From positions 317,635-381,634 of the forward strand of contig CALHGZ010000004.1 of the NCBI GenBank assembly GCA_938031175.1: a stretch of DNA of 64,000 nucleotides, written 5' to 3'. This DNA comes from Candidatus Kapaibacterium sp. GTDB lineage: Bacteria > Bacteroidota > Ignavibacteria > Kapaibacteriales > UBA2268. A program made the translations under genes and the position numbers. Positions 8,302 to 17,914 of the stretch are shown here, piece by piece; position 1 is the stretch's first letter; each line of letters opens with the position of its first letter. The notes under the pieces are model-generated. The model did not search any database. It saw only the letters and a list, made by a program, of their open reading frames with translations, and had not been told where the DNA came from.

Positions 8302-9570
8302 TTATGTTTTTTGCTTCTTCTTTTTTGCTGCTGGGAACAGTATATTGTTAAGTATAAGTCTATATCCGGGAGAATTTTTGTGCAAACGTAAATCGGTAGG
8401 TGGATCACCGACGGCATGAGTGTAGTCTTCGGGATCATGTCCACCATACCATGTGAAAGTTCCACGTCCATAATTACCATGTATATATCGAACATGGTTA
8501 CTTCCTTCTTTCATGGCTAAAATGATAACAGAACTTTTAATCAATTCTTTTCGAAAAGCGGTAGTTTGCCCCATAAATCCACGGATAATATTGACATGGC
8601 ATTGGGTCAACATAGTAGGTACAGGATCGTATTTAGCTGAAAATTCGAATAAGGTGAAATAATCAGATTCTCGATTAATTTCATCTGGTTGTATATCAAT
8701 GTCTGAAAATTCGTAAATAGCAGGATGCATAACAAGTTTGAAATTTTCGAAAGCTAGAGTATTGTCGTAATTTAATTTTTCATTAGCATTAGGATCAGCA
8801 GGGTCGCCATCATAGACGACATCGCAAATATCTATGCCTTCTGCAGCTAGAGCTATATCGAAAGAATCTGTAGCGCTACACATAGCAAACATAAAACCTC
8901 CGTTTGCTATGTATTCTTTAATTTTTTTTACAACTGCTAATTTTAATTGAGATACTTTCGAAAATCCGAGTTTTCGGGCTATTCCCTCATTCATCGCTAC
9001 TTGTTGGATGTACCAGGGTTGATTGCTGAAAGAATAGTAGAACTTACCGTATTGACCAGTGAAGTCTTCATGGTGTAAATGGATCCAATCGTATTCGTCA
9101 AGACTTCCTTTGAGTACTTCTTCGTCATAAACTACCTCATATTTGACTTCAGCATAATCAAGAGCGAGTTTGACAGCGTCGTCCCAAGGCTGGTCGGTCG
9201 GTGGTGCGTAAAGTGCAATTTTTGGGGCTTTTTCGAGACGAACAACATCCATATTTACATTTTCATCCTGAACTTTTGCAAGAATTGTTGCAGCTGTTGC
9301 ACCATCAATTGTCTCAAAAAAAACACCTCGAATCAAACATTCGGTTGCAATTGTTTCACTATAGTCCATAAGGAAAGAACCACCACGATAATTAAGTAGC
9401 CAATCAACATGTTGTCCTTGCTCTAAAGTCCAATAAGCGATACCGTATGACTTAAGATGATCTGTTTGAGCCAGATCCATTGGGATTAAAATTTTCTGAG
9501 ATAAAAGAATTGTAGAATGTATGATAAAAAATGCAATAATATTTATGAATATTATAATTTTGCTGAACAT
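8302..9570 (-). CDS. Conserved 'asparagine synthetase B'-like exported protein of unknown function
   Basis: A 422-residue protein with a signal peptide (about 1-24) followed by ILIPMDLAQTDHLKSYGIAYW. From memory, this matches a highly conserved Bacteroidota family often labelled 'asparagine synthetase B'. It has none of the marks of AsnB: no N-terminal nucleophile Cys of a class II amidotransferase and no SGGxDS PP-loop. Conserved stretches include WIHLHHEDFTGQYGKFY, GGFMFAMCSATDSFDIAL (a flavodoxin/DJ-1-like nucleophile-elbow pattern), GGHDPEDY and the strongly basic tail FPAAKKKKQKT. A ThuA- or glutamine-amidotransferase-like fold is possible. It lies 87 bp upstream of the type IX cargo gene on the same strand. 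Function unknown. Confidence 0.75.
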   Translation of the reverse strand: MFSKIIIFINIIAFFIIHSTILLSQKILIPMDLAQTDHLKSYGIAYWTLEQGQHVDWLLNYRGGSFLMDYSETIATECLIRGVFFETIDGATAATILAKVQDENVNMDVVRLEKAPKIALYAPPTDQPWDDAVKLALDYAEVKYEVVYDEEVLKGSLDEYDWIHLHHEDFTGQYGKFYYSFSNQPWYIQQVAMNEGIARKLGFSKVSQLKLAVVKKIKEYIANGGFMFAMCSATDSFDIALAAEGIDICDVVYDGDPADPNANEKLNYDNTLAFENFKLVMHPAIYEFSDIDIQPDEINRESDYFTLFEFSAKYDPVPTMLTQCHVNIIRGFMGQTTAFRKELIKSSVIILAMKEGSNHVRYIHGNYGRGTFTWYGGHDPEDYTHAVGDPPTDLRLHKNSPGYRLILNNILFPAAKKKKQKT

Positions 9571-9714
9571 TTCTTTAAGCTCCAGTAGAATAAAATTAAA
9601 AATACTAACGTCAATAAATTGTTATTATTTTTGAAATCGTGTTTTAATCATTTTGCTGATTGGCTTCATTAGTATATTAGAAGTGATTCTTTATATTAAA
9701 GTATAAAAAAGAAA

Positions 9715-10317
9715 TTGAAAAACTTGATAAAATATTACGGTAAATTTATTCTTGCATCAGCATCGCCAAGAAGGAGAAAATTACTTGAATTGCTTGGCAT
9801 TGATTTCTCAGTAATGGCTGCCGATATAGACGAAGAAGAGCATAACAATGGTTCAGATCCAATATTTTATGTTACAAATTTAGCTGAATTAAAAGCTAAA
9901 AAGATAGCAGAAAGTATAAATTTTCCGGCTATAGTTATTGGTGCAGATACAATTGTTGTTCTCAATGGGGAGATAATTAATAAGCCAAATGACAAACTGG
10001 ATGCTTACAGAATCCTGAGGAAGCTCAGTGGTAAAACACACCAAGTTTTCACTGGTATTGTATTAATAGAAACAAATTCCAATAGAAAATTGATTGATTG
10101 CAAGGAGACCAAAGTTACTTTCAGGCATTTGACTGATGATGAGATAAATTCTTATATTGCTACTGGTTCACCATTGGATAAAGCTGGTGCTTATGGCATA
10201 CAAGATGATTTTGGTGCTGTATTTGTAAGTCATATTGAGGGATGTTATTATAACATTGTTGGATTGCCACTCGAATTGTTATATAGAAAAATTATTGAGA
10301 TTGTTAAGCAAAATTAG
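9715..10317 (+). CDS. maf: Maf-family nucleotide pyrophosphatase
   Basis: A 200-residue Maf/Ham1-superfamily enzyme that hydrolyses non-canonical or modified nucleoside triphosphates (dTTP, UTP or methylated forms, depending on subgroup). The signature LASASPRRRKLLELLGI is near the N-terminus, GADTIVVLNGEIINKP (catalytic Asp) near residue 80, and KAGAYGIQDDFGAVFV near 155-170, which is the YhdE-like subgroup pattern. The start is TTG at 9715 or TTG at 9724; there is no suitable ATG before the conserved LASASPRR. The plsY start is 8 nt past the stop, so the two are probably co-transcribed. Confidence 0.92.
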   Translation: MKNLIKYYGKFILASASPRRRKLLELLGIDFSVMAADIDEEEHNNGSDPIFYVTNLAELKAKKIAESINFPAIVIGADTIVVLNGEIINKPNDKLDAYRILRKLSGKTHQVFTGIVLIETNSNRKLIDCKETKVTFRHLTDDEINSYIATGSPLDKAGAYGIQDDFGAVFVSHIEGCYYNIVGLPLELLYRKIIEIVKQN

Positions 10318-10324
10318 TGATTAT

Positions 10325-10954
10325 ATGGAATACATAGTTATTATTATTGTATCATATTTATTAGGAACAATACCTGCTGCTTATTTAATAGTTAAATTAA
10401 CCATGGGAGAAGACATTAGACAGAAAGGTAGCAGGAATATTGGAGCTATGAATAGTTACGAAGTTAGTGGCAAAAAATGGATTGGTATTACTGTCCTTTT
10501 AATAGATTTAACAAAGGGGATTTTATCAGTTTTGTTAGCTAAATATATTTCGAATAACGATTTTTTTGGAGTTGCACTTGCCTCTGTGTTCGCGGTAATG
10601 GGACATAATTTTAATATTTTTCTTGGATTTAAAGGTGGTAGAGGACTTGCAACGGCAGCTGGATCATCGTTATTAATCAATCCACTTTTCGTTTTGCATT
10701 GGGTGATAATGTGGATATTGGGCTTTTTTGTGATTAAAAGAAATGTCCACGTAGGTAATCTGGTTGCATCTGTTTTCGCACCTGTCCTTGTATTCTCAAC
10801 TCCAGAAAGTCTTTTTGAATCTACTACTTTTGTCCTTTATGAAAATTCTTTGCATTTAAAAATATTATCGGCAATTATTTGTTTCATCATTTTAACTCGT
10901 CATATTCAGCCAATAAAAGAATTAATTGCACAAAGTAAAGACAATCCTATTTAA
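10325..10954 (+). CDS. plsY: Glycerol-3-phosphate acyltransferase PlsY
   Basis: Integral-membrane acyl-phosphate:glycerol-3-phosphate acyltransferase, first step of phosphatidate synthesis, feeding CdsA. Conserved loops are present: SYLLGTIPAAYLIVK, DIRQKGSRNIGAMNSYEV (glycerol-phosphate loop, usually GSGNxGATN), GHNFNIFLGFKGGRGLATAAG and GNLVAS. About seven hydrophobic helices. I place the start at the ATG 10325 (MEYIVIII), 8 nt after the maf stop; the longer open frame back to 10235 only runs through maf coding sequence and adds no family residues. The 3' end overlaps the convergent rhomboid gene by 4 bp. Confidence 0.93.
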   Translation: MEYIVIIIVSYLLGTIPAAYLIVKLTMGEDIRQKGSRNIGAMNSYEVSGKKWIGITVLLIDLTKGILSVLLAKYISNNDFFGVALASVFAVMGHNFNIFLGFKGGRGLATAAGSSLLINPLFVLHWVIMWILGFFVIKRNVHVGNLVASVFAPVLVFSTPESLFESTTFVLYENSLHLKILSAIICFIILTRHIQPIKELIAQSKDNPI

Positions 10955-11556
10955 TGAAAGACTTTTTCTATAAAACGTGTTATAACAGCGGGATTAAGTA
11001 TAACCGCAAGAGCTACACCAACTGCAGCACCCCAGAAGTGAGCTTCGTGATTGATGTTATCTTTTGAATATTTTGCTGCAAAATGGCAATACAACAAATA
11101 GAGAAATGCAAATAAAGGAGCTGGTATTCCGATTGCGAAATATAAATATATGTTAAATTCCGGATAGTAAAGAATAAATGCGAAGATAATTCCAGAAACA
11201 CCTCCAGAAGCACCTAGCGATCGATAATAAGGATCATCTTTGTATTTTATAATACTTGTAACACTACTTAAAATCATACTACCGAAATAAATAATGATAA
11301 ATTCAAGTGAGCCAATTGTGTTCTCTAAAATAGGTGCGAAGAAGTAGAATGTAAGCATATTAAACAAAAGGTGGATAAAATCTGCATGAAGGAATCCACT
11401 TGTAATCAATAGATACCATTTCCTTTGATTAATGAAAATATAAGGTGATAGGGAATATCTTTCAATTAATGTACTTCGTTGTGAAAATGCTATGAAACTG
11501 ATTATTACAGTAACTAATAAAGTTATGATTGAAATTGGTGAATTTTCCAATGTCAT
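10951..11556 (-). CDS. Rhomboid-family intramembrane serine protease
   Basis: A 201-residue membrane protein with about six helices. The catalytic serine is in GASGGVSGIIFAF (GxSG) and the catalytic histidine in HEAHFWGAAVGVALAV. The L1-loop/TM2 motif appears as LHADFIHLLFNMLTFYFF (H-x2-x2-HLLFNM). Rhomboids cut helices within the membrane; the substrate is unknown. It is convergent with plsY, overlapping it by 4 bp, and divergent from the lipoate gene across about 100 bp that must hold both promoters. Confidence 0.92.
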   Translation of the reverse strand: MTLENSPISIITLLVTVIISFIAFSQRSTLIERYSLSPYIFINQRKWYLLITSGFLHADFIHLLFNMLTFYFFAPILENTIGSLEFIIIYFGSMILSSVTSIIKYKDDPYYRSLGASGGVSGIIFAFILYYPEFNIYLYFAIGIPAPLFAFLYLLYCHFAAKYSKDNINHEAHFWGAAVGVALAVILNPAVITRFIEKVFH

Positions 11557-11657
11557 AGATTTCAGCCGTAATTAATAAAACGAAAAAATTAAATTCCTTT
11601 CGCTTTAACACGTCATAAAGGTTAATTAATTTTGAATTATAAAATCAGATCTTTTTT

Positions 11658-12464
11658 ATGGAAGAAGTACAAATAGCTTTGCAAAATATATTCAACACAG
11701 AATTTGAGCTAATTCATACTGGATACAATACCGGCAAGTTTAATATGGATTATGATCTTGAGCTAACTCATAAGGTTGCGCAAGGATACTCAAGACCAAT
11801 TTTTCGACTATATGGTTGGGATCCCTGGGCAGTTTCTCTTGGTGCTAATCAGAAACTAAGCGATATTGATTTAGATAAGTGTAATGAATTGGGTTGGTCA
11901 GTTGTCTTTAGGCCTACTGGAGGTAGAGCAGTCTTGCACGCTAATGAAATTACATATTCAGTAATAACTCGCTTATCAGCAGGACAAACTTCTCATTCAG
12001 TTTATAGGGATATACACATTATTTTACTAAAAGCTTTTGAAAAAATCGGTTGCAAAGGATTAGAATTCCACAAAGCACAGCCCGATTTCCGAGAATTTTA
12101 CAAAAAAGAAGATATTTCAGTATCTTGTTTTGCGAGTACAGCACGATATGAAATTGCTTTTGAAGGCAGAAAAGTAGTTGGCAGCGCTCAGAGGTTATAT
12201 GGCGATACATTGCTCCAGCATGGCTCAATACCATTGTATTATGGATATGAGCAAATAGCTGATGTTTTAAATTCCAAAGATCCCGAAAAAAAGATTAAAT
12301 TAAAAGAATTTTTACTAAAACATAGTGCTACAATTTCTGAATCAGCCGGAAGGATAGTAAATTATAATGAAGCTCTCAAGGCGATTACTGGCATAATTAC
12401 AGAAAATTACTTTGTAAAAGATAATGAAAACAAATATTCCAAAAAAATTATTAATTTAACTTAA
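11658..12464 (+). CDS. LipM-like octanoyltransferase / lipoate-protein ligase family
   Basis: A 268-residue member of the biotin/lipoate A/B ligase fold. Seen: FRPTGGRAVLHANEITYSV (the RRxxGGGAVxHD-type motif, residues about 85-101), Cys157 in VSCFASTARYEIAF, and GRKVVGSAQRLYG with the conserved lysine (about 172). A cysteine at this place is the acyl-carrying residue of LipM octanoyltransferases, whereas LplA ligases lack it, so octanoyl transfer from ACP is the favoured role. Plausible acceptors are GcvH (encoded at 38.8 kb) and 2-oxoacid dehydrogenases. The N-terminus before residue 20 is variable. No strong ribosome binding site is visible before the ATG. Confidence 0.8.
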   Translation: MEEVQIALQNIFNTEFELIHTGYNTGKFNMDYDLELTHKVAQGYSRPIFRLYGWDPWAVSLGANQKLSDIDLDKCNELGWSVVFRPTGGRAVLHANEITYSVITRLSAGQTSHSVYRDIHIILLKAFEKIGCKGLEFHKAQPDFREFYKKEDISVSCFASTARYEIAFEGRKVVGSAQRLYGDTLLQHGSIPLYYGYEQIADVLNSKDPEKKIKLKEFLLKHSATISESAGRIVNYNEALKAITGIITENYFVKDNENKYSKKIINLT

Positions 12465-12528
12465 ATAATTAACACATTTCAATTCTTTGTCGTAGTATTT
12501 GTTTTAATAATATTAAGGAGTATAAATT

Positions 12529-12870
12529 ATGTCTCTTCCAATTCATTTAACAGAAGAAAATTTTGAAAATGAGGTACTAAAATCAGACAAACTTGTAATG
12601 ATTGACTTTTGGGCAGCCTGGTGTGGTCCTTGTAAAATGATAGCTCCAACAATTGAGGAATTAGCAATTGAATATGATGGGAAAGCGAAAATTTGTAAAT
12701 TAGATGTTGACAATAATCAAAGAATAGCAATGCAATATGGTATCCGTTCAATACCAACATTACTTTTTTTTAAAAATGGTCAATTAGTCGATCAATTAGT
12801 TGGTGCGGTACCAAAGAGTATGATAGTTGAAAAATTAGATAACAATCTAAATAAAGAGGTAATCAAATGA
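12529..12870 (+). CDS. trxA: Thioredoxin
   Basis: A 113-residue cytoplasmic thioredoxin with the redox site WAAWCGPCKMIAP (WCGPC) and the cis-proline loop IRSIPTLLFFKNGQ, ending in LVGAVPKS. It reduces protein disulfides using electrons from thioredoxin reductase. Length is normal. An AAGGAG element lies 11 nt before the ATG. The stop overlaps the start of the pterin dehydratase gene (ATGA), so these two genes are translationally coupled. Confidence 0.97.
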   Translation: MSLPIHLTEENFENEVLKSDKLVMIDFWAAWCGPCKMIAPTIEELAIEYDGKAKICKLDVDNNQRIAMQYGIRSIPTLLFFKNGQLVDQLVGAVPKSMIVEKLDNNLNKEVIK

Positions 12871-13160
12871 AAAGACCCGATTTAGCTTCAGATGAAGATA
12901 TAAGGCTATTTTTATCAGAATATCCTCAATGGCGATTAGATAACAAAACAATTGTTCGTGAGATCGTTGCCTCGAATTTTACTATGATAATTGGTATAGT
13001 TAATTCAATTGCAATACTTGCAGAGGCAATGAATCACCATCCCGATTTATTTGTTTATGGTTGGAATAAGCTTAGAATTATATTATCTACACATGACAAA
13101 GGGGGAATAACAGAATTAGATTTTCAACTTGCAAAAAAAATAGAAGAACTGAAGTTTTAA
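12867..13160 (+). CDS. phhB: Pterin-4a-carbinolamine dehydratase
   Basis: A 97-residue PCD/DCoH-family protein. The active-site pattern is present as AEAMNHHPDLFVYGWNKLRI (HHP) followed by LSTHDKGGITELDFQLA. It dehydrates 4a-hydroxytetrahydropterin, which recycles the cofactor of aromatic amino-acid hydroxylases; in many bacteria without such hydroxylases the protein has a molybdopterin-related or unknown role. Its start overlaps the trxA stop by 4 bp. No phenylalanine hydroxylase is in the window. Confidence 0.93.
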   Translation: MKRPDLASDEDIRLFLSEYPQWRLDNKTIVREIVASNFTMIIGIVNSIAILAEAMNHHPDLFVYGWNKLRIILSTHDKGGITELDFQLAKKIEELKF

Positions 13161-13163
13161 TAA

Positions 13164-14459
<1,296 letters not shown>

Positions 14460-14484
14460 TATGTAAAATTTTATTGAAAATATT

Positions 14485-15885
14485 ATGATAAAATTTGGAA
14501 CTGATGGATGGCGGGGACTAATTGCCCGTGATTTTACTTTCGAGAATTTGTCTTATGTAGCGATTGCTACAGCTAGATTGATAAAAAAGCATTATTATGA
14601 TAATCCCACAGCAGTTGTAGGATATGATACACGTTTTTTATCTAAAGAATTTGCTGAAGAGGTTGCCCAGATATTAGCCTGGCAGGGCATTAATGTTTAT
14701 CTTTCAGATAATTTTTCTTCAACACCTCAAATTTCCTTTCATAGCAAGCAAAAAAAAGTAGCTCTTGGAGTAATGATTACTGCGAGTCATAATCCTCCGC
14801 AATACAATGGATATAAATTGAAAGCAAATTTTGGTGGTCCTGCTACTCCTGAGCAAATAAGCTTACTTGAAAATGAATTGAAAAAAGTACTATCAAGACC
14901 CCCTCAAATAAAATATAAAACTTTTAAAAATTATCTTGATTTACAAAAAATTAAATTATTCGATGCAAAAGAATCTTATTTGAGGCATATAAGAAAAAAA
15001 ATTAATATTGAAGCAATTTTGAAAGCGAATTTCAAGATTATTGTTGACCCGATGTATGGTGCAGGTTTGAAAACATTTGAATTGCTTTTGCCAAATGTAG
15101 ATTCCCTCCATAATGAATACAACCCCGGTTTTGGCGATTTAGGCCATCCTGAGCCAATATTTGAATATTTAGGTGAATTAATACAAGTTGTCAAGGAGAA
15201 ACGCTATGACATTGGTTTAGCTACCGATGGAGATGCTGATAGATTAGGGGTAATTGATGAAGATGGTAATTTTGTTGATTCCCATAGAGTGTTTATGATA
15301 TTATTAAAGTATCTTTATGAAATCAAAAAGAAACGTGGAGCAGTGGTCAAGACCGTTTCGTTAACATCGATGGTAAACAAATATTGCGAAAAGCACGGAA
15401 TAGAACTATATGAAACACCTGTCGGATTTAAACATACTGCCAAATTAATGAATGAAAAAAATGTCCTCATTGGTGGCGAGGAATCTGGTGGATTAGGTAC
15501 TTCTATTCATATACCAGAGCGTGATGGCATATTCAACGGTTTGCTGCTGCTTGAAGTTATGGCGACTCAGAATAAAAGTTTAAAGCAGCTTTGTAAGGAG
15601 CTTGATGATGAATTTGGTGTTCATCGTTATCAAAGAAAAGATATAAGAATGACTCCCCTTGAGAAAAAGCAAATACTTACAGCATTATCGAAAAAACCTA
15701 AAAAGATTGGAAATTATGTAGTACTAAATTACGATACAAGGGATGGATATAAGTTTTTCATCGAAAATGGATGGTTGCTTGTCAGAGCTTCGGGGACTGA
15801 GCCGTTATTGCGATTTTATGCAGAAGCAGATTCTGATAAGAAAGTTGTTGAGCTACTCAATGAAGCATTAAAATTCGCATCATAG
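14485..15885 (+). CDS. Phosphoglucomutase/phosphomannomutase family protein
   Basis: A 466-residue alpha-D-phosphohexomutase. All four functional loops are visible: the phosphoserine loop ITASHNPPQYNGYKLK, the metal loop ATDGDADRLGVID, the sugar-binding loop GGEESGGLG, and the phosphate-binding loop RASGTEPLLRFYAEA. The N-terminus IKFGTDGWRG is typical. The family moves phosphate between C1 and C6 of glucose, mannose or glucosamine; sequence alone does not settle the sugar. It probably feeds nucleotide-sugar synthesis for the polysaccharide genes in this window. It sits 25 bp after enolase on the same strand. Confidence 0.93.
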   Translation: MIKFGTDGWRGLIARDFTFENLSYVAIATARLIKKHYYDNPTAVVGYDTRFLSKEFAEEVAQILAWQGINVYLSDNFSSTPQISFHSKQKKVALGVMITASHNPPQYNGYKLKANFGGPATPEQISLLENELKKVLSRPPQIKYKTFKNYLDLQKIKLFDAKESYLRHIRKKINIEAILKANFKIIVDPMYGAGLKTFELLLPNVDSLHNEYNPGFGDLGHPEPIFEYLGELIQVVKEKRYDIGLATDGDADRLGVIDEDGNFVDSHRVFMILLKYLYEIKKKRGAVVKTVSLTSMVNKYCEKHGIELYETPVGFKHTAKLMNEKNVLIGGEESGGLGTSIHIPERDGIFNGLLLLEVMATQNKSLKQLCKELDDEFGVHRYQRKDIRMTPLEKKQILTALSKKPKKIGNYVVLNYDTRDGYKFFIENGWLLVRASGTEPLLRFYAEADSDKKVVELLNEALKFAS

Positions 15886-15916
15886 TCACATTATTTAAAA
15901 TGTCATTACCGGTTAA

Positions 15917-16777
15917 TTACCCCTTTTGGGTCATAATTACACCGGTAATTATTATTATACCACCAGCAATGAAAGTAAGTGTTAAATCAAATTGGAAAAA
16001 AATTACTGTCATAAGAGTTGTGAAAATTGGTTGAAGATTATTATAAACAGATAATTTGCTTGCTTCAATTTTTTTTAAAGCATAGTACCAAAGGGCATAA
16101 GCCAATCCTGATGTCAAAATGCCTAAATACAAAATTTGAAGCCAATTAATAGCGCTGAAATTATAAATGGAAGTTTTAGATGGAAGAACTAAGTAGATTG
16201 GTAGATATAAAAAGAATCCCCAGATCATACTCAATCCTGTACTGTAAATAGCTCCATATTTTGTAGAGAAATTTTTACCGACAACAGTATAAATAGCCCA
16301 AGAAAGGCTTGCTACTAACGCTAATATATCGCCAATGAAATAGCCTTTATTAAAATCAACTCCCTTTTCTAAAATAACAATGAATGTACCGGCTATTGCG
16401 AGAATTACACCAAATAATTTCAATTTTGTAGTACGTTCCTTGAGAAAAATAGCTGCGATAATAAATACAAAAGCGGGTGTTAGTGCATAAGCTAAGGCAA
16501 CTTTCGGGGGTGTAGTTAATTCGATACTAGCAAAGAATAAAAATTGATTTAATGGAATATTTAGAAAAGCAAGTAGAATTAGAGTCCAATAATCTTTCGA
16601 TTCAATTTTTTTGAACTTTCGCTCATTAATGAAAAACCAGACTAAGTAAACAAAGGCAGCTATTGCAGAACGGTAAAAAAGAACTGTATGTGGTGCTATT
16701 TCATCTGTTATCCCTTTGGCTATAATATGAGTACCCGAGGCAATTAACTGTTGGACAATGAGAATGATTTCAATCAT
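15917..16777 (-). CDS. EamA/RhaT-family (DMT) transporter
   Basis: A 286-residue membrane protein with about ten predicted helices in two EamA repeats: the first around residues 5-130 (LIASGTHIIAKGITDEIAPHTVLFYR; PPKVALAYALTPAFVFIIAA) and the second around 145-285 (DILALVASLSWAIYTVVGK; SVYNNLQPIFTTLMTVIF). The drug/metabolite transporter family exports amino acids, nucleotide sugars or other small molecules; the substrate is unknown. Its start overlaps the stop of the glycosyltransferase gene by 4 bp, so it is the last gene of a three-gene unit. Confidence 0.88.
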   Translation of the reverse strand: MIEIILIVQQLIASGTHIIAKGITDEIAPHTVLFYRSAIAAFVYLVWFFINERKFKKIESKDYWTLILLAFLNIPLNQFLFFASIELTTPPKVALAYALTPAFVFIIAAIFLKERTTKLKLFGVILAIAGTFIVILEKGVDFNKGYFIGDILALVASLSWAIYTVVGKNFSTKYGAIYSTGLSMIWGFFLYLPIYLVLPSKTSIYNFSAINWLQILYLGILTSGLAYALWYYALKKIEASKLSVYNNLQPIFTTLMTVIFFQFDLTLTFIAGGIIIITGVIMTQKG

Positions 16778-17913
16778 ATTTGATACACTTTTTTGATTAC
16801 AGGGATTTGTGACTCGTAATTATATTTTTTTGAAGCCTCGATTGCTTGAGAGCTATAATAAGAGTAATTTTCCATAATTTTTTTTGTAGCTATTGCAATT
16901 TCTTCAGGATTTGCATATGGTTCAACGATTTCACCGATTTTAAATTCATCATATATTTTTATCATAGCTGGCAATTTGCTCATCAAGACTGGAATACCAG
17001 CCATACAATATTCAAAAAGCTTATTAGGTAGAGCTAATTCGTATGAATATGAAATTGGTTCAATAAGGGCAATTCCTATGTCAGCAGAGCAAGTCCATTG
17101 ATGTAGTTCATCATAAGGGATCAAACCGCAGAAAAACACCTTTGAATTTAATTCATTTTGATGAACCAGTTTTTCAAGAATGGGTTTTTGTCTGCCCTCA
17201 CCAAATATGCAAAGTACATTGGAATCTGAGTATTTTAGAGATAAAATTAATTTTTCAATACCTCTACCTTGCAATAACATTCCTTGGTAAATTAATATGT
17301 TTTTATACTGCTCAATTTTATATTTCCCTCGTATTAAATTCTTTTGGGAAATATCTTTTCTCAAAGGTAAATTCATAATAATTTCAATATTGTGTTTTCT
17401 TTTGAAATATTTTTTTAAAAATAGTGCATCGAGATCTCCAGAAACAGTAATATAATCAACGAATTTTACAAAATAATTTTCGTAAAAGTTTAATACTATT
17501 TGAGAAAGTTTTCTTTTTGTCAATGTGCTTAATGCGGAGTAAATTTCTCTTGAATCATAGACGAGTCGGGCAGAGTACTTAAATTTTAAATAAGATGCAA
17601 TAGCGAGGGAGTAAATATCCATAGCTGCATAACAATTAGCATTCAGATGCTTTGCAATCTTAAATACTGAATATGAAAATTTTAAGACTTTTACGATTAA
17701 TCTAATGGATGAATTGATTGGTAAAAGTAAATATTCAACACCATCTTTTATGGAATGAATTTTCTTTTTCTGATCAGTTAGCCCGATTACAATCACTTTT
17801 TTTTGTAATTGCACAAAAATGGTGGCAAGATTTTGACAACGGGCATCAATAAAAGGGTTCGATAAGGTGAATAAACAATAATCGTATTTGTTATTTTTTG
17901 TATATAGCGACAT
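16774..17913 (-). CDS. GT-B fold glycosyltransferase
   Basis: A 379-residue protein with a group 1-like (GT4) layout. The N-terminal domain holds an acceptor-side segment (YAAMDIYSLAIASYLKFKY, RLVYDSREIYS). The C-terminal domain has NILIYQGMLLQGRGIEKLILSL, FCGLIPYDELHQW, and the donor-binding E-x7-E-like stretch ALPNKLFEYCMAGIPVLMSKLPAM. It likely adds a sugar to a surface glycan from a nucleotide-sugar donor. It lies 1 nt after the FemAB-like gene and overlaps the EamA gene by 4 bp, so the three are one operon. Confidence 0.88.
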   Translation of the reverse strand: MSLYTKNNKYDYCLFTLSNPFIDARCQNLATIFVQLQKKVIVIGLTDQKKKIHSIKDGVEYLLLPINSSIRLIVKVLKFSYSVFKIAKHLNANCYAAMDIYSLAIASYLKFKYSARLVYDSREIYSALSTLTKRKLSQIVLNFYENYFVKFVDYITVSGDLDALFLKKYFKRKHNIEIIMNLPLRKDISQKNLIRGKYKIEQYKNILIYQGMLLQGRGIEKLILSLKYSDSNVLCIFGEGRQKPILEKLVHQNELNSKVFFCGLIPYDELHQWTCSADIGIALIEPISYSYELALPNKLFEYCMAGIPVLMSKLPAMIKIYDEFKIGEIVEPYANPEEIAIATKKIMENYSYYSSQAIEASKKYNYESQIPVIKKVYQI

Positions 17914-17914
17914 T

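Noticed and set aside
8302-9570. Naming the gene asnB
   Set aside because: No class II amidotransferase nucleophile Cys and no PP-loop are present, and it has a signal peptide.
10235-10324. An earlier start for plsY
   Set aside because: It runs through the maf coding sequence in another frame and adds 30 residues that do not match the family.
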